The notes below the pieces were generated by a model. The model ran no database searches, had not been told where the DNA came from, and saw only the letters and a program-made list of their open reading frames with translations. From NCBI GenBank assembly GCA_002633005.1, contig NMRA01000035.1, positions 126,001-190,000 on the forward strand: 64,000 bases of DNA. Direction: 5' to 3'. Both the position numbers and the translations under genes were made by a program. Positions within the stretch are counted from its first letter, which is position 1. Each line of letters opens with the position of its first letter. The stretch comes from Phoronis australis (Eukaryota; Phoronida; Phoronidae). This document shows, one piece after another, positions 30,201 through 43,800 of this stretch.

Positions 30201-33200
30201 ATTTTATGTCATAACAGTCTATCCAATGAGTGATTACGAAATTGAAATCAAAATTATTTTAGCTAATAATTCTACATTTGTAGATATCAGTCTGTACTGT
30301 GCTAGAGTACATAATGGTTTATGCATACGAGTTTTTAGTCTAAGTTTACTACACTTGACCAACCCTATAATCGTACTACAGACTTCACAGGAAATTTCAG
30401 CCTTAATGCAGGGGTCATCGAGTGCAAACTATGATTATGAAGTTATCCACCTAAGTCATAACGAACTCAAGCATAGAATAGACACTTACCTTCATTTTGC
30501 ACAAAAGAAAATAGAAAATTCCTAGAACAATTTCTGAGTTCTATTTTGAGTAAAAAAGCTAGACTACGGACCCTGCAATTCTCAACTGTTTATAACATTT
30601 TGGCATCAGTATTACCATTGGTAGTTATAACACATTTCCACACTTAACATTTTTCCCAACATAGGGACACTATAAAAGTCAATTACAAACAATCGAGGCT
30701 AATATCTGTCAAGATTTTCGCATAAGTTTATTTGCTCAACTTGACGCATAGTCACATCACATTCAGGCCCAAGCTCGGCCAATTGTGCAGACACCAGCAC
30801 AGATCAATCGAGTAAACACAGAGCTACTTCAAACATCACAGGTGTACCCGTACTCGCTTCACTTCATTGATGTTAACTTACCGTAGTTGTAGTCGCTTTC
30901 ATCAGTTGAAAGCGCTAGAGTTCCTCGAAAAAATCAGACATAGCCTTCATTGTTGGCTAAAGATATATTGATGATCACTGCTTACTGTGGTCACATGCTC
31001 CATTGGGAGAACTGGGACTCTGAGCACATTAAGGTGATTTACCCGTACGAAAGCGTTTTTGGCATTGCAAAAGTTCATTGTTTATGATGAATAACGAAAT
31101 TATGTCACCTAAGACAGCTTTACTTCCCAAAACAAAAAACAGGATTTGGAAAGATCCCCCACCCCAACCTTTGCACCAATATGTATGGTATTACGTTTTA
31201 GGGACAAAAACAAAAAAATGAACACACAGGACTTCAAAAACGTGGGTGTTAAGATATCAGTTTTTGATTTGGGAAGACCAAAATGATCATTTGAAAAAAG
31301 CATGTTTTAAGTAACGAGATATTGAGTTGACAGTCCTACAATATTTTTATTGAAACTGTCAAATAGAAAACAGTAATTGTTATCACAAGTGACAATTTCT
31401 TTCATAATTTTTCCTTTTTTAACCATAAATACATAATCTCTCAACCTTTATTGCACAGAACAGCTTTCGTGTTAATCAAACCCACAAATGATACCACACC
31501 CATCTCAGAAATTGTGGACACTGGGTAGATGGGGACATCTATTGGCAGTTTTGTGAACTCGCTTAAGTGCAGTGCAAACTTAAGAGACAATATATTTTCA
31601 GAAACCTCTTAGTTTCCATCATACATTATTAATGATTATGTCTGGTTAGAAGGATGCGTGTACCATAAGAAGCATGCAGGAAGACGCAATAAACATGTGC
31701 TAGACACAGACCCCCGGATACATGGTAATTATTTCGCATTCAAGTAATTGTCAAAATTGACATTTTTTCTATTTTTCAAAGGAAACTTAATAAATAAGCA
31801 AATTTTGTTTGTTGTCATCTACATAGTAGAAACCAAGCTGATCGCGCGCTAAAATTTTCTTAGTTTTATTTTTGTTGAAAGAAATTTGTCAAAATGAAAC
31901 TTCACTCGTTTGTCCTATTTACAAATTACAGAATTGAATTACTACACCAAACTGATAATTTTTTAAAATGACATGTAACTTGACAAATTTGCCACTTTTG
32001 AGAAAAATCGCAAGCTGTATAATTTCTAGATTAAAGTTCAATGAGCTGTAAATTTAACAGCTTGAATCAGTAGAGAACTATTTGAAGTGAATTCTAACAA
32101 TCATAGCTAATATATCAAAGTTAATTATGACTAAATTAAATTATTTGGTCATGAAAATCAAAGAAAATAGGACAAATCCGCACCAATTTGTGAATCAAGA
32201 TCAAGTCATGTACTTCTGCCATGTTATTCCTGGATTAAAAGGACATTTAAATATAAAGCACTGTCTGTCATTATTGGAAAGAATTAAGACAATTCCAATT
32301 GCTTTCTTTTCGCTCATGTTAGGACGTATCATGTCAGAATACCAAGTTTACTAACTCTGCAAGAAGTAAAATTATAATCAAATACAGATTCAGCCTTTAA
32401 TTTTGATTCTATAATTGCTCTAGACAGATTCAACCAGCCATCAATAGCTCAGAGCTGAGACACGTACAATACCAAAAAAGAGCATGCAAACAACAGAAAA
32501 TAGTTATTATTAGCTTTCCAATGCCAATGTCTCGTCATAATTTCCCAGTTGTGAATCGACTTATGGTAAAATGTCGATATCGAATCCCCAATGAAACCAG
32601 GATGACCTCAAAGACAGCAGTCATTACTGTGTGCTCATTATGAATGCAGCATAAACAGGGATGACTCATCCTCATGTACACAGCTACTAGTACATGTTTC
32701 TAAAGGGACACTAGGTGAGACGGTGAAGTTGCTTCGACAGAATTTGAAAACAACGTTAATTATAACATGGTTAACTTGTATCAACAGCAAAAGCAGCAGG
32801 AATAAGAAAGATATTATAGTGACAATCAAGATAAATATTTGGAGTATACCGTGATAAAAAGTTTCTACCCGAGTCTGACCATTATTTCGTTATAGCCAAG
32901 TTCAAAGGGACATGTTTTATTCTAAAACTAGTCACCGCTTTTAACAAAAAATTGGAACACTGAGCATAACTGATTTCATTGGTCCTCAGGACATGAATCT
33001 CTACTAGAAGTCAGCATTACTTTCACCCATCATAGATAAAGCTCTAAGTTACTGTAATCACCCAATTGGCTTGCAACTGGGGAACTCCAAAATAAAAACG
33101 CGAGTGGGTTTGTACTCGGATGGGCTTATATCAACGTTAGTGTAAAACTACCCATGGGCTTGAGCTGTACATCTGTGCATAAGCCCAAGGCGTGTATGAA

Positions 33201-34825
33201 ACGCAAGCCCTCATTTAAAGTAAGCGAGTTGGGCTTAAATGGGGAGAAGAAGAAGGGTTTACAACCCAATAGGTGGACATATACACTAGAATATGCCGAA
33301 AGGGGGGTATACTCGAGATGGGTACAATCTGTTGAATTTGACTTTTTATGCAATTAATTAGGTCAGATGACAATGATTTTAGTTAATTTAAAAAAAAGAA
33401 ATGGTACATTGAAAGCAATAACAACTTTGTGTAATTTTTTCACAAAAATCGTGAATGTCTTATGTTTATCAGCTCTTCATGTAAATGTGAAACATTTTAA
33501 TTCTTACATGCACTTTGAAGAATGCTACAAAAGTATGACGTTTGAAAGTTTCGTATGAATCCGATCAGCCATTTCTGGGACATGATGTTCCGAAGTTGGC
33601 CACATTTTGACAATTTTCTAGGGTCCCACAAAGCCTTAAACAACAGGTATCACTCACCATAGACATGTCTGCTTTCTCAGCTGCTTCACTTATGGACAGA
33701 GGACAGCGATCTCGACAGAATCACAGGATGAAATGAAAGCCAGGCTAAAGCCGTCAAGCGCTATAAATGGTTAGTAATATATTGATTGCCGCGCTGTAAT
33801 GCTTTGGAAAAACACATGCGATCACACTTGTCAATACCATCACATTTCTGATAAGGTTACGGTAAAAATTCTTGAATTAAGAGTCTTTTCTATTCGGAAT
33901 ACTGAAAAGTGCTCCAGACTGTAACTTTTCATAATTCGTCACTCGAGGGCATTTTCCATACGAAGGCATTGACATGATATTACGACAGACAACCTTCATC
34001 TATATTTTTCATACGGTAATCAAAATTTTAAACGAGACCTTCGTGTTTTTGGATGCATGAATATGTAGGTTGACAGGATAGTGAATTATTTCCAAGTAGA
34101 TCAGTACTACCAGGAATTATTTGTCTCAACACAAGTGATGGAATGTGCAATTTATGCAGCATATGTCAGCTAGGAATACACGAGGGAACAGCACAAGCAA
34201 CCCTCGGGGTGTAAATTTAGAGACGGCCAACTGGAGGTTTATTGGAGCTTTGTACCAATCAATAACCAACTGGCAAAGCATGCATGGCCATTTGAGCATG
34301 CAAATTAGACAAGGTCTGCCTGCTACAAATATACTGGAGGAAGGGCATGCAGCAAAGTAGGTTGCAGGAAAGGATATATTGCTTGCCATGGTATGTACGT
34401 GCGCAAAAATGAAAAGATTATAACTCGAGTATTGACAAAGTGACAAATGAAAAAATAAAGAAGAAATGGTTCTACAACAGAAGTCTCAGGCCGCAGTTTA
34501 AAGACCCAAGTAGCAAAGTGTCAAGGCAAAGTGGTGAAGTTCAAACCAGCATAAAACGGAGACTCTTTGTGGTGAAGCGATCAATAAACTCCATTTTGTC
34601 AGTGGTTTTACAGTGTGCAATTAGGAAAGTTAATGTGCCATATTAAAAACAAAAACAGAATGTTTCACCGCCAGACACAAACCATAATATGGTTTTTCAA
34701 AGATGACTGCATACAGCTCCAAAGATAAATTACAGAACAAATGCATGACCATTATCAAAATTCATCAACTTTATAAAATTACTAAAAAGTAACTTGACCA
34801 TGATAGTCCCCTTTTTACATTGGTT

Positions 34826-34868
<43 letters not shown>

Positions 34869-37800
34869 TCATTTATTTTAGTGACATGTAGCAATTTCTA
34901 CACAGCCACAACTTGGGCTTGTAAGTGATCATTTCCAAAGAGAACGTACAAAAGTTATTACAACACACAGATGTTGACAGTTAATATAAAAATCTTATTC
35001 CCAACATATTTTGCACTATAGTGGTGCTAATTAAAGGGGAATTTTGATGCAAATGTACAATTAAGGTCACCTTAAAGTGCAGACATCTCGACGTATATTC
35101 ATTCACACTTAGCAAATATTGATTTTTCATTAAAAACGTTATCAGTTCAAAAGTGCTTAGAAAATAGGAGACAATTAACTTAATGGCCTGTAAAGTGTTC
35201 TAAAGTACACACATGGATGAACAAAACAAGCCAATTTTTCATACACCCTGAGTAAATAGCTACACGGTGATGAAAATTCATGTATCATTGATACAATTTT
35301 TCATAACAATACCATATATTTAATGACTATGCTACATCACAACTAGTGAGAGGCACTGTGTTATAACTGACAACTGGGTACCTTGTTTTCAATAGAATTT
35401 CAAAAAACAATTGCAGGCAGTCTGCTACATGTTGTAACACATGTGCGCAGGCCACACATATGGCCCCATTGCACTGATCAGCTGGAAATATTTTTGTGCT
35501 TTATTGATATATAGTTAAAACCGAGCCGAGGAGCTAGAAACCTGACTCAAGGTCTAGCAGTGTGACCCAGCGGGACTCGAACCCACGACCTCGAGTAAAG
35601 AAGGCGGACACCATCACACTAGGTCACACTGCCTCCTCAACGGAATTTAGGACAATGGCGAATTTGGAGTTCACTATATTTCTCAAATTTCAGACAATGT
35701 GCTTACAATCAACAGAGTGGGCATTTTTTTCTGTGATTCTAGAATTTGGGACAAGCTCTGATCCTCCTTTCACTAAGTTCCAAATTGGAGGTTTTTTCCG
35801 TAGGCAAAGTTAACACTGGTTTACCACGGTAATACCATGAGTGGCGTGGCAGTGTAATACAACGTTTGGCCAAAAAAGAATGGACTTCTAACTCCCTGAT
35901 CTGTCTTCTTAAGGTTATGTATCTCCTTATTAACGAGTCTCTACATTTAACCAAGTATCTCCAAAACGCTAAAAATTAACCCATTAAAACTATATTTTTT
36001 TAAAGTAGACAGTAGCTAGAATTTTGTTGTTGACTTATTACAATTTGCCATTAATTGTGCTAAGGGGCCATGTCTTTTTGTACTGTAATTTAATCATATA
36101 TGTCCTATTTTTGATAGCCCCTGAAGCAAAAGTGAGGCATTTCAAAAACGATTCCAATCAGATTTTAATAAACAGGACATAAGTCATATTATCTAAAAGT
36201 TTCACATGAATAGAATAAGCCAGGTCTGATATATGAAGTACCGAATTTGAAAATTTCGTATGATCCTGCATAACCATAATGTCTGAATCCAAATCAGACG
36301 ACAGAATCCAAATCAGACGACAGATCTGCCTACTTACTGGGAGAAGCCAACTATTCAATGCCAAAATTTGTGGTTTGGCTCTGTTCAACAAGTGATAGGG
36401 CATCTTGCACTACATGCTCATTAATCGTAAGACAGCAAACAAGAAACCTTTGTGAACGCTCGTTTTATGCCTCTGATCTCTCTTCTGATCAGATTCCTAC
36501 CTCCTTGCCTTTGAACTAATAAAAATTCCACGTCTGAACTCGATATAAAACAATCTCAGACTTTTTATTTTAGTTTGAAGAGGCAGATTTCTGGGCCTCC
36601 AAAACCACAAGCAAATTCCATAAAATTCCATTTTGTAAGAGTTTTGATGATTATACCACTGGTGGGCTTTCCAGGGACCTCCTTGTTCCCGATTAAAACC
36701 ACAGAATCTATAAGAATCAAATGAAAACAGTCTCCAGTCATTATCATATTTTGGGGGTTTGTAAAAACATAAGGACCTTGGTAAACACAGTAATTACATA
36801 TTAAAATACCTCGGTTTGTTCAGATGATAATGCTCCATCACTACCACTCCAGTCCAGACTTTGGTCGTCAATTTCAGTCATTTGTGAGTGACCTAACGTT
36901 TAAGTCACACTCAACACTATACATGCAAGCTTAGTATGGTTTAAAAACTGGAGGTCAGTCCTGAAATGCAAGCCAGACCCAACCAAGCTAAAAGACATGA
37001 TTGATCAGTTACGATGCTAGTTTTATAATACATTTAGTTTCCATGGAAACAAAAACTGTATCAGAATCCTAATCTTGCTTTTTAAATCCCAAACGAAGCC
37101 GCTTAGTCAAATGAAATCCGACCAATACACCTGCCCAAATGATCTAGCTTGGTGTTTGGAATTTATAAATGTATCCCAAGACATTTTCACTTATCCCTCG
37201 GAGTAAATTACGCCTAACAGATGCAGAATTCTAAACGAGTTTTCTGGTTTGCGTTGTATTTTTAAATGACAGAGAGTTCCACACAAACAAATCAGAGAAT
37301 AGTAGCATTCAGGAACAGCAGCACACCTGCAATGTTTGCACAAAAATATGCAATAAAGTTTTAATGTAAACATTTCATAAAAACAAAATTAGCAGTACTG
37401 ACAGTGCTTAGTTATAACTAGTCACTTTCCTACAAATTCCAAAACTAGATGTTTTGTTGAGTTTCTGTCAGCGGGAAATTCTTGGACTGAAATAGCCATC
37501 GCAACTCCTCCCAAAATAGGTGGATTAAAGTGTGTAGTCACGCAACTCCCCATACCATGAAATTGCCAGAGGTTGTAACATGCAACAAACATATTCAATC
37601 TAGAGCGTGCATCAACAATGCCATCTGGCATATAAACCTTAGAACTTACAGTAACTCCGATGTCACCACCACAGAGGAGTCAATGGGAACAGTAAGAAGA
37701 GTTGCAATGGAGCTGCGATATACTGGAACTTCGCCAATGGGAAAGCAACAAAAGAGGGCAGGAATTATACAAACGAGTTGAAACAGAAAAGCAAGCTTGA

Positions 37801-40800
37801 AGGAATGGTCTATAAGTGACGTCCAACTAGCAGTTCAGCCCCCCCCCCCCCCTCCAACACACTACTTCCAGAAATGTTGATTTTCCTTTAGAACTAGCAC
37901 CAATACTTATGGACAATCCCTTGGGAACATATAGAGTGCCACAGACTTGGGCCGAAAAAACGTGTGACTAGAACATTATGAAATGAGGTGATCCACCTTA
38001 AAAATCTTCAGGCAATTTATGAACAGACATCCAATCACATCAATGGGTTTTGTTGGGAGATCAATTTGAGATGAGACAATTGTCTAGAATCAATAGAAAC
38101 AGACACAAACCAACTACCATATTTTTCCAGATTAACACCCATGTTCAGCTTAATGCGCAAACCCAAATCTTTTAAACTTTTGCGTTTGAACGCTCTCACT
38201 CCATTTTATGTCCACCCGAATTAATATGATAGACATTCTTGAAAGCACAAGCCTTGTGCAAATTTTAGCTTCCAAAACATTTCCAACTTTTCTTTGAGAA
38301 TCGAACACTCACAGTTTCAACAGTATTTTGCCTACTTCAGGCGCATAAATAGCCAAACTCCAATATTGTTTCAGTCGACTCTTAAACGCACGAGTCCGAC
38401 ATAGCTGCAACTCTCTTCTGAGCAAACACCCACCCCCAACTTCTCAAAAATTTGATTTCATAGTACAGCACTTATAAAGACTCATAGTGCTCAGTTGAAA
38501 CACATGGTGTGGTCCTCAAATAGCACCAAGCCAATTAAGACATTCAAAATTATGACTGTTTATTCATACATTTCATCACATTAGTATACACAGGCTTGTA
38601 GTTTTGCATGTTCAGTCTTGCGCTTCTATGATTTCCCCAGACCAAATCAAATGGAATGACGAACGTTATCATTTACCTTCATTCCACCTGCTACGATTTC
38701 TCAAGAACAACATACAGACCCAATGGCAAGAATAGAGTAGGCCATTCCAAGTGCATTTTTACTTAGGTCAGCTATCAAATCAGCCAAGAGAAATATCAGT
38801 TAAATTCAAAGTTATACCTTATGGTGAGTCTCACGTGCACTTGGACCACGGTGGAGTAGTTTTGGTGATATGCGCTGGAGGACGTTGTCTCCAATCACAA
38901 GATGGGCACTAGCCGAGGCGCAGAACGTCGCCATTTGTGTAGTGGCCAAGTCGACGCAGGCAACCACCACAAATGAGCACTAATGTTTCAAATGCTTGCT
39001 CAAGCATCAGTGACTTAACACACAGCCTAACCCAGGTTCTATATAATAATACTCCATTGATTTTTGCAGCTTAATTCTATAAAATATCAGCAAATATAGG
39101 TGTATTAGAGACAGCAGCTAAATTAGGTAAACAAAGACTCAGCAGTTTCCCAGCTTCACCATTGTGATAGAGCTTCAGGTTTCAATATTGATAAACACTG
39201 TCAATGATTCTTGTAGGCTCTCCATTAGTAGCTACCAGTAGCTGGCTGGTCGACACACCTGAACATCCAGAAAGTGTACCTCGTATCCGAATCCCTGAGC
39301 ACGAAAATTGACAGCAGTGATGACACAAATTGCCGACAGTGCGAGCCTCTGCGTCAGTGAATTGAATCTTTTAGCGCACTTTGCTACATATAAGAGCCAG
39401 CAATCTGCCAACAGGGCTTCAGACGGCTTTGAACCGAGATAACAACAGAGAAGCTCTCAAAGCCTGCAAGTGGGTTATTAGAATTTCCAATGTAGCAGGA
39501 ACGAGTTCTGCAATTAATGAGCTTAAGTTGTATTATCGCCGACATGATTAAGAAAAAGTGTCACATTCTAATCAACGTATTTTTCACTAATAATTCGTAG
39601 GCCTTTAATTAAAAATTGTTTTCCCAAAACAGAGGGTCAGGACTGACTGATATGCTTTCATAGAATTTTTCAAAATGCAAAATGCTTTCTAATTCATTTC
39701 AACAAGTCTTATTCTTAATAAAACTGCGAAAACAAAATGTTGGTAAACAAAACAAATGCAATAGCTATAGCAACAACTGACAGCTAAGTATTCCAATACC
39801 AAGTACAAACAACATAGACACTCTCATCAAAGTTTCAGGAAAACAGATAACTCAAAAAAATAACTGTTGAAATGAAAAAAGTAATGGTGATTACACCTAA
39901 CCATCAAGGGTTCACACAGGGAGTCATCTGAACACTCAATATCTTACCTGTACACACCTGAAGATGTTTTATAGTCAATAAAGTGAAAAGTCATGTTTTG
40001 CAATGACTTTCTCCGCTATTGAGGTTATTTTTAAATAGTAAAGGCCCTCTCCCAGACAGATTAACTTCATTGCTATTGAAGCTTTGCTGTTAAGCATAAC
40101 CGTTCCCATCAGCTTCGGAGTAAGCCAGAAAAAATTAAGCATTCCCAACGTAGCAAAGTGTTGACGCTGCCCCGTTAAATCCACCTGTTTACTTCGAAGT
40201 TAACTCGTACGCCGTTAACACGGATCTAAGGTCGAAGTTGAGTGTTCCCATTGACTGAAACTTTGGAGCTGGTGAAAAAGGCCTTTAACAGTGCTATGGC
40301 CAAAGACTGATATCTTAAATTACCTTACAAACATCAAGGCATTACTGTAGGTGTTTTTCTCATCAAAACATACATTGTGGGTGATCTGCTGCACAGGCAA
40401 GACTTTCAGATTGCAGTGTGTGAAAAAGCTGTGAAAATAGCGACCTAAATTCTTATGTTATTTCGAATAAATCAAAGCAGTATTTTTTCAGTATTTAGCA
40501 GCCAAAAATGAAAGTTGCACTTGAGCTCCAAAAATTGATCCATCAATATAGTTTACGATAGGAGTTCATTTCAGTTGCCAAGAAGAACATCAAAACCATG
40601 GTACTCGAGAAAACACCTCAAAGTTTTTTGGGGGTTGACAAACCCTTAAACTGAGAATTCGAAAATGTATTCCCTGTGACTTGAGTAGCAAGGTCATTCA
40701 ACAACAAATCCGGATCAGAGCAGAATGACTATAGAGTTTGAGGATTATTTGAATGCTTGAAACACATGAGCAATACATGCATACATTTACCCAAGTATTG

Positions 40801-43800
40801 CTCTTACTACCAGGCAATGGTAGAAAATGGCTCAGCATCAATGAACAGTAGATCCCTTTCGTTAAAATTACGAACCCCAATCACACGCTTTACCATTTCC
40901 TATCGCTAAAAGATCTCATCAATGAGATTCGGCAAAGCATTTGTTCTACCAAGCCCGTGTGGGCCTTTATTCCCTGATGCATCAGATATGTTTAACCATA
41001 TGTAGGACCCTTGGAAAATGGCTAAATTTGACAAACATTGGAACATCTTATTTCAGAAATGGCTGGTCATATTCAAATGAAACTTTCAGAATTCATATAC
41101 CATGCCTTGTGCTCCGTTCTCTAAAGCGCTGCTCGGAATTGTTTTTAAAATTTTCTACTTTTGCATGGATTTTTACACCTTTCATGCAATAAATCAAAAC
41201 TTGCATAAAATGAAAAGGAAATAATTTAGAAAACTGCAACAGAGCTTTTGAGATTTCACCTTCAACATTTATATTGAAATTTGGTCCTGTTATTAATACC
41301 ATTGTTTTCCTCATCAACATGTATCATTCTTTTTTGCTAACTTTGACTAAAAAGACACGCTCACGTCACCCAAGTAATACGAGATATTTGACTAAATCAC
41401 TGTATAGACTAGTCCATAACATTCTACATGACCTCAAGTTTTTGTTTATTTTCAATATATTTATTTCCAAATGTATGTTTTGTCTCACCAATTTTAATAT
41501 CATATTGGCTATCAAAACAAATTTCACGGTTACAAAAGAAAAAAATGTTTACATACACTAGATCATAAAACATTACCGAATACCCGAATACCCGAATACC
41601 CGGTCCAAAATCCAGACTGGCACCATAAAACCCACCTCCCGAAACAACCACTGAAGCACTTACTTCTTCTATGGTATCAGATGCTTTTTCCATGTGTCCG
41701 AAAAGTGAGATGACCACTCGGTCCCCCCTGCCTGGGCTTTTCGTCGACATTGCCCGCTGTCTGAAAAGTTATTTTGCGAAAGTCTCCACTCCACTTAAAT
41801 CCTGCTCTGCACAACCGATGGGAACAGCTATAGCCCACTAACGTCTGGTGAATAAACTGGCGTCTAAGTTGCATAGCAGGAATGTTGAGGCTGCTTATGG
41901 AATTGGCCTAGATGATGATACAGTGGTGTTTTTGGGTCGAGGAAAAAATGATAATTACAGGGTCATTAACAGTCAGACTTGTTTACTCAGTGTCATGTAC
42001 AACAAATGAAATTACTACAGTAGAAACTGTACTCAGTATAACCTTGCCTACGTATTTAGGACATAATATGGTAGATATGAAATTTAATTTTTTCATAAAA
42101 GATGAGTAATGTCAAACCAATGCTTCAGTTCTGTACCATAGCAACCAAGAGGCGCTTTTTGTGGACATGCACAAACATTAGTGAAAAAAAATATGAATAA
42201 CTGCGATTATTTTTCTCAGAAATTCATAAGATGCTTCCATACAAAGATTATATGTGGTGTGAATACACTGTTTTAAATGCCACGCAGACATTTTTTCGTC
42301 GAAAATTGTAGTTAGAAGCCCTAGATCCACCAGAGTATAATGATGACCAAGTAATTCTTAATCATGCAGTTTCCTGTCACTATATTCTCATGTTAAGAGT
42401 ATATGAATCACTTCTGACAAGATCTGAAACAAGTAAGCGTTACGCATTTAAGTTACCAATATGAAGATGAACAAATTAAAGCCTACATCCCCTCCCAGCT
42501 GGATGAGTCCAAGCTGTGGACCAGTGCACAGATTTGCCTGCCCTCTATTTTCCACTCAACAAACTAGAACACATCAATAAAATTCATCAAGCAGAAAGAA
42601 TGCCTTATTTGGTAAAAAGCTAGCATCACAAATCCGCTTCAAGCATTCCAGCATCCATAATAAGGTTGATTGATGCAACTACGCTTAGCAACGTATTGGA
42701 ACGATCCTCAGCCTAAATAATGGGGGGTTCAAATAACCAATAAAATAGAACATAACTCATTAACTGCAGGTACCAGATACAAGAACAAGAGAAAAGTAAA
42801 TTACAACAGACTTATGTCAGCTTAATTACCCTCGCGTTCCCTAGGGGTAAAGGCTGAATTAGTTTTGAATTTAGACAGCAGATTTATTAAGAAATTGATA
42901 CAGACAAGTACATTTGCAGTGATGGCCGAGAGAGAAGATGCATTGTGAATGCTTTCATTGTATTAAAAACGACAAGAACAAGTGCATTTGCAAAAGAGAA
43001 ACTGGATACAAAATACTTAAGTTTGAATTGTATGAATGTCTGCTGTTGAATAGGCCTACCAGTTTGCTAAAAAGCAAACCTGTTCATCTGGGTCAAAAAG
43101 AGAGTATTGAGGTTAAAGAAACACATGTGACCTTTTGGATGATAACACCATTCATAAGTTTCGGGTTTCATAGCCCTTCTTTAAGAAGACTTGGAGACCA
43201 CAGTAATAAATTTATGAATATCCTAGCATCATTTCAGAGGTCAAAAATTGTCTTTCCAAACAAATTTGCATTGGATTAACCGACTTCCGGAAAAGCATAC
43301 ACAATATTTGATTGATTAATTAAGGTAAAGAAGGTTCTCAAGATTTACGTGACTTTCTCCATCAACACACATGAGGTTTTTTCTGCATCAGACACTACAA
43401 ACTCTATAGAGAGGCCATCGTCTCACAAACATGGTATGAATATCGATTGACAGTGAAATTATATTCCCTCGGGAAGAACACTACATCATTACGATGACCG
43501 TGACAGCAGTGAAAATATTTCGCAGCTAAGGACAGTTACTAATGGCAACATTTGCCGAAGTGTGTGTGTGTTCAAGACCTCATTTCATGAAATCACATGG
43601 TCAATACTTTTGAAACATGAGTCACGACTGCTGATAAAGTCAGAGGGAAATTAAGGTCAACACATTTAGATGACAAGTAGACAATATGCTAATTTACTAA
43701 TGTATTGCTTTTTTACAAATTATCATTCGAATACAAGGTTGCAACTTCAAAAAAACACGTTAACTGTGTCTCAAATGCTATAAACATTATCAAGATATCT

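Noticed and set aside
30882-30902. Minus-strand ATG followed by six codons (MKATTTT) and a strong GTAAGT donor in phase 0
   Set aside because: Too short to distinguish from chance; it also lies in a local inverted word (CGCTTTCA / TGAAAGCG).
33060-33350. Stretch with recurring GGGCTT / AAGCCC words
   Set aside because: Suggestive of an old inverted or tandem element, but I could not define units or ends well enough to list it.
39950-40000. Minus-strand ATG-to-CAG/GTAAGA segment that looked like a first exon
   Set aside because: It ends in phase 2, so splicing to exon 2 would shift the ankyrin frame. Similar segments near 50.7 and 60.7 kb end in phase 1.
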